A stretch of DNA of 16,797 nucleotides, taken from the NCBI GenBank assembly GCA_964476185.1, contig CAYYZO010000086.1, positions 1 to 16,797 of the forward strand, given 5' to 3'. Below are positions 1 to 6,821 of the stretch, piece after piece (the first letter of the stretch is position 1; every line of letters starts with the position of its first letter). Both the position numbers and the translations under genes were made by a program. The notes beneath the pieces are model-generated. The model did not search any database, was not told the origin of the DNA, and saw only the letters and a list, made by a program, of their open reading frames with translations. Source of the stretch: DATNBU01 sp964476185 (GTDB lineage Bacteria; Desulfobacterota; Binatia; UBA1149; CAITLU01).

Positions 1-341
1 TGGGGGATCGCCCGCATCGCCGGGACGACGTCCGACATGAACGCCATCGCGCGGATCGCGATGCGCGAGATCGGCAGGCCCTCGCTGCCGGGTGGCAGGC
101 CGACGTCGGTCAGGTCGAGACCGGAGCAGAAGCCGCGGCCCGCGCCGGTCAGGATCGCGACCACGCATTCGTTGTCCGCGCCGACCTGGGCGAGCGCGGC
201 GTAGAGCGACTCGACGAGCGGGAACGACATCGCGTTGAGCCGCTCCGGGTGGTTCAGCGTGATGACGCGCACGCGCGGGCGAGGGGACTCGATCGTGACG
301 TACGGCGTGCCGTCCGCGCGCGTGTGGATTCGGTGTTTCAT
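1..341 (-). CDS. enoyl-CoA hydratase/isomerase (crotonase) family protein, 5' part only
   Basis: The minus-strand frame opens at the ATG at 341 and runs off the left edge, giving about 113 N-terminal residues of a protein that is normally 250-280 aa. The crotonase signature is visible: the segment LNHPERLNAMS around residues 29-39, then AILTGAGRGFCSGLDL around residues 63-78, which carries the first oxyanion-hole backbone region for the CoA thioester carbonyl. Family members hydrate, isomerise or cleave acyl-CoA thioesters in the cytoplasm. The catalytic acid region lies beyond the window, so the exact reaction cannot be given. No good Shine-Dalgarno sequence precedes the ATG. The 137 bases between it and the terminator at 480-522 show no clear promoter beyond a lone TTGACT-like hexamer. 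Confidence 0.85.
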   Translation of the reverse strand, partial: MKHRIHTRADGTPYVTIESPRPRVRVITLNHPERLNAMSFPLVESLYAALAQVGADNECVVAILTGAGRGFCSGLDLTDVGLPPGSEGLPISRIAIRAMAFMSDVVPAMRAIP

Positions 342-479
342 GCGGCGGCAGACACCGCCCGGGCGGAGTTGAGTCAATCCGGGTCGGACGCGGCCAGGGG
401 CTTCCCCCGGGACCCGGCGACCCACGCTGCGGCACGGCCGAGGGATCCGGGAACCGGAAACGGGCGGCGTCGTGCGGAC

Positions 480-522
480 AAAAAAAGGCCCGGCGTTCCT
501 CTGGCCTTGGAAACGCCGGGCC
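480..522 (-). terminator. strong intrinsic terminator (minus strand)
   Basis: A perfect 11-bp GC-rich stem pairs 512-522 with 487-497 around a 14-nt loop. On the minus strand it is followed at once by seven T (complement of the A run at 480-486). This is a textbook Rho-independent terminator. It faces away from the response regulator gene and lies about 270 nt beyond that gene's stop. It would end transcripts entering from the right, including the predicted small RNA. It lies upstream of the crotonase gene, so it could also act as an attenuator for it. Confidence 0.9.
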
Positions 523-613
523 CAGGTTGCTCGAAGCCTCGGGGGGGGGGGAGGTCAGGCTTCGAGCGGGAGCTGGTCCGATGGGGGGGATGGTCTCGGA
601 ACAACTCCCGTGG
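480..613 (-). ncRNA. predicted sigma-54-driven small RNA with two C-rich hairpin loops
   Basis: This is predicted from structure and signals, not by homology. The sigma-54-type element at 624-639 places the transcription start near 611-614, and the terminator at 480-522 gives an RNA of about 134 nt. Three hairpins follow one another. SL1 pairs 605-610 with 567-572 and, inside that, 596-600 with 577-581; its loop GACCATCCCCCCCA contains a C7 run (583-589). SL2 is a perfect 11-bp stem, 557-567 with 529-539; its loop starts GACCT and contains a C11 run (541-551). SL3 is the terminator. The two loops share the GACC(A)TCCCC pattern. C-rich loops in bacterial sRNAs commonly pair with purine-rich ribosome binding sites, so post-transcriptional control is the likely role. 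No convincing small ORF was seen. The alternative is a structured leader of the crotonase gene. Confidence 0.65.
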
Positions 614-623
614 GGAGTCCGAA

Positions 624-639
624 AGCACGGGCCGTGCCA
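624..639 (-). promoter_or_regulatory. sigma-54 (RpoN) type -24/-12 promoter
   Basis: The minus strand reads TGGCACG-GCCC-GTGCT. The -24 element matches the consensus TGGCACG exactly. The GG and GC dinucleotides have the required 10-nt spacing, and the -12 element GTGCT differs from TTGCW at one base. The predicted start is near 613. It lies about 100-160 bp downstream (in the minus direction) of the TGTCTCA box cluster, the usual spacing for an enhancer bound by an NtrC-type activator. The gene for such an activator ends at 792. This is a consensus match only. Confidence 0.7.
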
Positions 640-722
640 GAGTTTCGGCCTCCGGCCAGTGTTCCAAGTCACTAAAACTGCGCGGCTTTCTGCAAGGACA
701 CGCGGGAGATCTCCCGCACCAC

Positions 723-783
723 TGTCTCGGGTGGGCGTCTCAACGCTGTCTCACGTGTCTCTCGTGAGACAGCCCTGAGACAG
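723..783 (-). promoter_or_regulatory. TGTCTCA/TGAGACA box cluster, putative enhancer for the response regulator
   Basis: A perfect 10-bp inverted repeat, GCTGTCTCAC (745-754) and GTGAGACAGC (764-773), is centred on 759. A further TGAGACA lies at 776-782, with partial copies at 723-728 (TGTCTC), 737-742 (GTCTCA) and 756-762 (TGTCTCT). The cluster starts directly after the stop codon of the sigma-54 activator gene and sits about 110-170 bp upstream of the predicted sRNA start. The same heptamer occurs twice in front of the operon (5440-5456). It is most simply read as the binding site of the Fis-type HTH of the encoded regulator. The inverted repeat could also form a hairpin, but no T run follows. 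Confidence 0.65.
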
Positions 784-791
784 GCGGCATG

Positions 792-2572
<1,781 letters not shown>

Positions 2573-2576
<4 letters not shown>

Positions 2577-4384
2577 GCGGCGGCTCTCCTCGGGGTTCGC
2601 GGGCGGGCGCTGACCGTCGGCAGGTGCACGACGCAGCGGGTGCCCTCGTCGCCGGTCATCTCGAAGCGGCCGCCGAGCTGTTCGGTCAGGGCGAGCACGA
2701 GCTTCAGGCCCAGGCTGTCGGTGGACTGGATGTCGAGGTCCTTCGGGATGCCGGCGCCGTCGTCGCTGACCGACAGCCGGCTGCCGGCCGCGTCGCCCTC
2801 GAGCGCGACGAGGATGCGGCCGGACTGCGAGCCTGCGAACCCGTGCTGGACGGAGTTCGCGATCAGCTCGTTCACGATCAGGCCGATCGGGATCGCGCGG
2901 TCGACGCTGACCTCGCGGATCGCGTCGTCCACGTGCACGACGACGCCGCAGTCGACGCGGCCGAAGTACCGCACCACCTGCTGGGCGAGCGTGTCGAGGT
3001 ATTGCGCGAGGTCCACGTGCGCGAGGTCGCCGGAGCGGTAGAGCTGCTCGTGCACGAGCGCCATCGCGCGGATCCGCACCTCGCTTTCCTGGAAGATCCC
3101 GCGCACGTCCGGGTCGTCGCTGCGGTCCACCTGCAGGTTCAGCATCGACGAGATGATCTGCAGGTTGTTCTTCACGCGGTGATGGATCTCCCGCAGCAGG
3201 ATCTCCTTCTCCGCGAGCGACCGCTCGATCTGTTTCTCGGCGGCGAGGCGTTCGGAGACGTTCTGCATCACGAACACGTAGCCCGTCGGGCGGCCGTCGG
3301 CGTCGCGCAGCGGGGCCGCGGAGACGCGCACCGGGACGAACCCGCCGCCGTCGGGTCGTCGCAGCTCGAACCAGCGCGGCGTTTCCTCCTCCGGCGGCAG
3401 CGGCCGGTCGGAGAAGCTGCCGTAGCCGGGGAGCAATTCCTCGACGCGACGGCCGCGCAGGTCGTGCTCGCTGCAGCCGAGCTCGGCGAGGCAGCTCGGG
3501 TTGGCGGTCACGATGCGGGCCCTGGCGTCGGCGACCAGCAGCATGTCGGCCATCGAGCGCAGGACGTTGTCGAAGTAGTCCTTGGAGACGGTGGTCTGCT
3601 GGAGGGTCGCGGCCATCTCCTCGAACGCACGGGCGAGGTCGCCGATCTCGTCGGCCCGCTGCAGGCCCTCCGAGCGCACGGCCTCTCCCCGCCCGATGCG
3701 ACGCGCGTGCGCGGCGAACGCGACGACCGGCCTGGACAGTCCGCCGGCGACCCCGACGGCCGACAACACCGAGATCGTCACCAGCACGATGCCGAGCGAA
3801 ACCCCGGTCAGCGTGAACGACGTGGACTGGCTGCGCACCAGCCCGTTGAGCCTGGCCTGCTCGATGAGGATGTCGCTGCGGATGCTGTCCATCGACAGCT
3901 CGACGAGCGCGGCGCCGAGCACGTGCCCGCCCGTGACCGCCGGCGCCGCCACGTACAGGATGTCCGCGGCGCGGTGGGTGACCGGCTTCCCGGTGGAGAG
4001 GGCCTGGCGAACCCACGGCACTTCGATCAGGGACTCCTCGTCGCCGATGTCCTCGGCCTGCGGTCCGATCACGACGCCGGAAGCGTCGACGACCCTGGCC
4101 GAGTGGATGTCGGGATAGCTTTGCTGCTCGATCGCTTCCTGGGCGACGAGGCGGTAGTCGCTGTAGTAGAGCGGCGTGACGAGCCGCTGGGCGAGCGCGG
4201 ACGCGATCGCGATGCCGTGCTTCTCGAGCTGGCGGTCGAGCGAGTCGGCGAGGTTCGAGGCCGCGACGGCGCCGATCTCGCGCGAGTAGCGGCGCTGCTC
4301 GGCAAGGAGAGCCGCGCCGAGCACCAGCAGGCTCGCGCAGACCAGCCCGCCGATGATCAGCGTGTACTGCCCGCGCAGGCGCAT
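2573..4384 (-). CDS. membrane sensor histidine kinase, HAMP-PAS-HisKA_2-HATPase
   Basis: The 603-aa protein has a transmembrane segment at about residues 7-29, a periplasmic sensor region of about 160 residues, and a second transmembrane segment at about 190-215. A HAMP-like region follows (about 216-265), then a PAS domain (about 268-380). The HisKA_2-type dimerisation motif is EIHHRVKNNLQ at 399-409, with the phospho-acceptor His most likely H402. The ATPase has an N box around 505-510 (NELIANS) and a G box DDGAGIP at 541-547. The start at 4384 overlaps the stop of the binding-protein gene by one base, and the end overlaps the response regulator start by four, so the three genes should be translationally coupled. 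It probably reads the state of the PhnD-like protein across the membrane and phosphorylates the downstream regulator. The ligand is unknown. Confidence 0.92.
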
Positions 4385-5394
4385 CAGCGCGTTCCCTCGG
4401 CGATCTCGTCCTCGACGAGCGCGTAGCTGGCCTCGAGTTCCTTCATCTCGGCGTCGACCGTCGCGTCGACGGGGTCGAAGCGGTCGATCTTGTTGAACCC
4501 CGAGAGGATGCGGCGGCCGGCGGCGTCCTCCTGCATCTCGAGCATCAGCCGGCGCAGCGCCTCGCGCTGCGCGGCGTCCACGCGCGGGCCGGCCAGCAGG
4601 AACGCCCGCGGCACCGGGGCCGACCGGTGGATGACCCGAAGCTCCGCCGCGCGCTCGGGGCGTTCGGCGTGGAGCTCCTCGAACTCCTGGTTGCTGAGGG
4701 CTCCCGCGTCGGCCACGCCCCGCAGGACCGCCGTCGGGATCGAGGACTCCGAGAGCGTGAAGTAGTAGCCGATCGAGAACTCGTCGGGCGCGGACGTCGA
4801 GTCGTCGAGCCGGACGACGCGCGTGCCGGTGCGCTTCATCGCCGCGAGGGGGAGCAGGAAGGCCGCGGTCGAGCCGGCGTCCTCGAACGCCACGCGTCGC
4901 CCGCGCAGGTCGGCCAGGGACGTGAGCGGCGAGTCGTCCCGCACGAACAGCAGCGAACTGTAGGACCGCTCGCCCTTGCGGCGCTCGCGCAGCAGCAGCG
5001 AAGCGCCGGCCGCGCGAACGTACAGCAGCGCCGACAACGGCGTCTCCGAAACGACGTCGACGATGCCGCGGCGAAGGAAGTCGACCATCTCGGCGTTGTC
5101 GCGGGCGACGACCGGCCGCGCGCGCGTCCAGCCGAGGCCGGCGATGCGCTCGTCGATCCAGCCCGACATGGCCTCGACCGCGGCCAGGTGTTCGTTCACG
5201 TCGCGCGCGATGCGCCCGACGCCGAGCGTGGCGGGATCCTCGAGGTCGGCGGCGTACAGGGCCGGGACGAGCGGTCGCGGGGCGCCCGCGTCGCCGGATT
5301 CGAGGGCCGACGCCGAGCCCGGGCTGCCGGTCACGGACGCGGCCAGCAGCAGCGCCGCCACGGCGGCGGAGACGATCCCGAGGTCGATCCGCAT
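4384..5394 (-). CDS. PhnD-like periplasmic substrate-binding protein, sensor component
   Basis: The 336-aa protein belongs to the phosphate/phosphite/phosphonate (PhnD-type) binding-protein family. I chose ATG 5394 over the longer frame from 5457 because AGGGGAGGGA precedes it directly and a signal peptide starts there, with a hydrophobic stretch at about residues 7-20 and small residues after it. Family-like segments are IVDVVSETPLSALLYVRAAG, the lobe motif DLRGRRVAFEDAGSTAAFLLP and AVLRGVADAGALSNQEFEEL. No ABC permease or ATPase gene is nearby; the gene is instead coupled to a histidine kinase. This points to a sensory rather than a transport role, with ligand-bound protein touching the kinase periplasmic domain. 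The ligand need not be a phosphonate. Confidence 0.85.
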   Translation of the reverse strand: MRIDLGIVSAAVAALLLAASVTGSPGSASALESGDAGAPRPLVPALYAADLEDPATLGVGRIARDVNEHLAAVEAMSGWIDERIAGLGWTRARPVVARDNAEMVDFLRRGIVDVVSETPLSALLYVRAAGASLLLRERRKGERSYSSLLFVRDDSPLTSLADLRGRRVAFEDAGSTAAFLLPLAAMKRTGTRVVRLDDSTSAPDEFSIGYYFTLSESSIPTAVLRGVADAGALSNQEFEELHAERPERAAELRVIHRSAPVPRAFLLAGPRVDAAQREALRRLMLEMQEDAAGRRILSGFNKIDRFDPVDATVDAEMKELEASYALVEDEIAEGTR

Positions 5395-5439
5395 TCCCTC
5401 CCCTCGCACGCCGGGCAGCCCGCCCGGCAGCCGAAGACC

Positions 5440-5456
5440 TGTCTCACACTGTCTCA
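5440..5456 (-). promoter_or_regulatory. two TGTCTCA boxes with 10-bp period upstream of the three-gene operon
   Basis: TGTCTCA occurs at 5440-5446 and again at 5450-5456, so the copies lie on the same face of the helix. They sit 46-62 bp upstream of the binding-protein ATG (5394) and 78-94 bp upstream of the divergent sterol reductase ATG (5534). They match the boxes at 747-782 at the other end of the operon. Autoregulation by the encoded response regulator is the simplest reading. The boxes are too close to the operon start for a classical sigma-54 enhancer, and I found no good -24/-12 element here, so repression or control of the divergent gene is possible. Confidence 0.55.
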
Positions 5457-5533
5457 TCCGTGACGCAAGCCGATTCCGAGGCGGGCGGCGGCCGCGATTG
5501 ACCTAGCCTGCGCGGACCGACATCGGACGCTCC

Positions 5534-6610
5534 ATGTCTGCCTGGCTGTGGCCCACCGTCCTCTACCTGATCGTCTTCGGCCTCTACGTGGCGATGCCCG
5601 GCCGCTGGGTGACCGGGTACGTCGCCCACGAGCGCACCGGCGAGAAGCTGCGCTACCGCTTGAACGGCCTGCGGGTGCTGGCGGCGTCGCTGGTCCTTTG
5701 GGCGGCGGCCTGCTCGACGGGATTGCTGGCCTGGAACGATTTCTACCTGCATCGCTGGGAGATGGCGGCGGGGGCCTGCGTGCTCGGCCTGGTGTTCACG
5801 CTGGCCATCGTGCTGCCGGCCGCGCCGGTGCCCGGCAAGAGCCTGCTTGTCCAACTCTACGAGGGGCGCCTCGCGAACCCGCAATGGTTCGGCGGTCTGG
5901 TCGACGCGAAGATGTGGCTGTATCTCGCCGGAGCGATCCTGCTGGAACTGAACGTCCTGTCGTTCGCCGCGCACCACCTGCTGTCGTTTCCGGAGGATCC
6001 GTCGCCAGGCGTGTTCCTGTATGTGTTCCTGTTCTCTTTTTTCGTCGTCGAGTACCTGAACTTCGAGGAGGTCCACCTCTACACCTACGACTTCATGGCG
6101 GAGCGCGTCGGCTTCAAGCTCGGCTGGGGCTGCCTCGTCTTCTACCCGTTCTTCTATCCGGTCGGGTTGTGGGCGCTCTCGGACGCGCCGAACCCGCACA
6201 CGAGCAACGCGCTGCTCGTGCTCTACGGCGCGGTCTTCTTCGCGGGCTGGATGCTGTCGCGCGGCGCGAACCTGCAGAAATTCCAGTTCAAGCGCGACCC
6301 GACCGCGAAGGCGTTCGGCCTGCTCGACCCGCGGGCGATCAGCGGCGGCGGCCGCCACGTGCTGTCGGGCGGATTCTGGGGCCTGTCGCGGCACATCAAC
6401 TACCTCGGCGAGATCCTGATGGCGACGGGGCTCGCGCTGAGCCTCGGTTATCCGCTTTCGATCGGTCCGTGGCTCTACCCGCTGTACTACGTGGCGCTGC
6501 TGTTTCCGCGCCAGGCCGACGACGACAGGCGCTGCGCCGAGCGCTATGGAGAACTGTGGCAGGAGTACTGCCGCCGCGTTCCGTGGCGGATCATTCCCTA
6601 CATCTATTGA
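5534..6610 (+). CDS. ERG4/ERG24-family sterol reductase (delta14/delta7 type)
   Basis: The 358-aa polytopic membrane protein has about 8-10 hydrophobic segments. C-terminal signatures of the ERG4/ERG24/DHCR7/LBR family are clear: YRLNGL (41-46), RGANLQKF...FKRDP (243-256), a block LSGGFWGLSRHINYLGE (277-293), and RYGELWQEYCRRVPW with terminal RIIPYIY. Family enzymes use NADPH to reduce double bonds of the sterol nucleus or side chain; which bond cannot be told from sequence alone. Eukaryotic LLxHRxxRDxxxC reads LLFPRQADDDRRC here (322-334), so a usually conserved HR is altered. No other sterol gene is in the window. A TAGCCT -10-like hexamer lies at 5504-5509 and no strong ribosome binding site is seen. 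It could also act on a non-sterol isoprenoid. Confidence 0.83.
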   Translation: MSAWLWPTVLYLIVFGLYVAMPGRWVTGYVAHERTGEKLRYRLNGLRVLAASLVLWAAACSTGLLAWNDFYLHRWEMAAGACVLGLVFTLAIVLPAAPVPGKSLLVQLYEGRLANPQWFGGLVDAKMWLYLAGAILLELNVLSFAAHHLLSFPEDPSPGVFLYVFLFSFFVVEYLNFEEVHLYTYDFMAERVGFKLGWGCLVFYPFFYPVGLWALSDAPNPHTSNALLVLYGAVFFAGWMLSRGANLQKFQFKRDPTAKAFGLLDPRAISGGGRHVLSGGFWGLSRHINYLGEILMATGLALSLGYPLSIGPWLYPLYYVALLFPRQADDDRRCAERYGELWQEYCRRVPWRIIPYIY

Positions 6611-6650
6611 CCGGTCGCGGGTCTTCGTCGCGGACCCGCATCGACCGGTC
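6609..6650 (+). repeat. imperfect inverted repeat after the sterol reductase stop
   Basis: GACCGGTC-GCGGGTC (6609-6623) pairs with GACCCGC (6633-6639) and GACCGGTC (6643-6650), leaving a 3-nt bulge (6640-6642) and a 9-nt loop. The first arm starts inside the stop codon region. It would form a stable hairpin, but no T run follows on either strand. It may be a 3'-end stabiliser, or a terminator stem lacking the U tract. Confidence 0.5.
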
Positions 6651-6661
6651 GGAGGGTCGCC

Positions 6662-6704
6662 GCTCGCCGGCATCCCGGGAAATTCCGGGGTAGCTCGCCG
6701 GCAT
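6662..6704 (+). repeat. 12-bp direct repeat flanking a palindrome, upstream of the hybrid kinase gene
   Basis: GCTCGCCGGCAT occurs at 6662-6673 and again at 6693-6704, a 31-bp period (three helical turns). Between the copies lies the near-palindrome CCCGGGAAATTCCGGGG (6674-6690). The position, 118-160 bp upstream of the kinase ATG, suits an operator. A related GAATTCCCGGG element lies upstream of the protease gene. No known regulator site is matched. Confidence 0.4.
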
Positions 6705-6716
6705 AGTTGCATTTCC

Positions 6717-6732
6717 TGGCGGGTGGAGTGCT
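6717..6732 (+). promoter_or_regulatory. weak sigma-54-like promoter for the hybrid kinase gene
   Basis: TGGCGGG-TGGA-GTGCT has the GG/GC spacing of a -24/-12 promoter. Its -12 half (GTGCT) is identical to that of the sRNA promoter, but the -24 half has lost the AC of TGGCACG. The start would be near 6744, leaving a 78-nt leader before ATG 6822. In DNA this GC-rich a match of this quality can arise by chance. Confidence 0.25.
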
Positions 6733-6821
6733 GCTACACCGGAACGGCGTCGCAACGTTATCGCGGAACACCCGTCACCGATGGGAACGACCTGCGGTGC
6801 CCGACCCGGTACGGAGGCTCG

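Noticed and set aside
249..778. Several short frames over the sRNA region on both strands
   Set aside because: They run through the terminator, the G runs and the inverted repeats, lack ribosome binding sites and have no protein-like sequence.
2624..4426. Plus-strand frame of 600 aa opposite the histidine kinase
   Set aside because: Composition is biased to Arg, Asp, Val and His with no motif; the opposite strand is a complete kinase.
5498..5526. TTGACC as a -35 box for the sterol reductase
   Set aside because: No acceptable -10 element at 16-18 bp; only an isolated TAGCCT overlaps the spacer.
6546..6821. Upstream extension of the hybrid kinase to 951 aa
   Set aside because: It overlaps the sterol reductase end, the inverted repeat and the direct repeats; GGAGG lies just ahead of ATG 6822.
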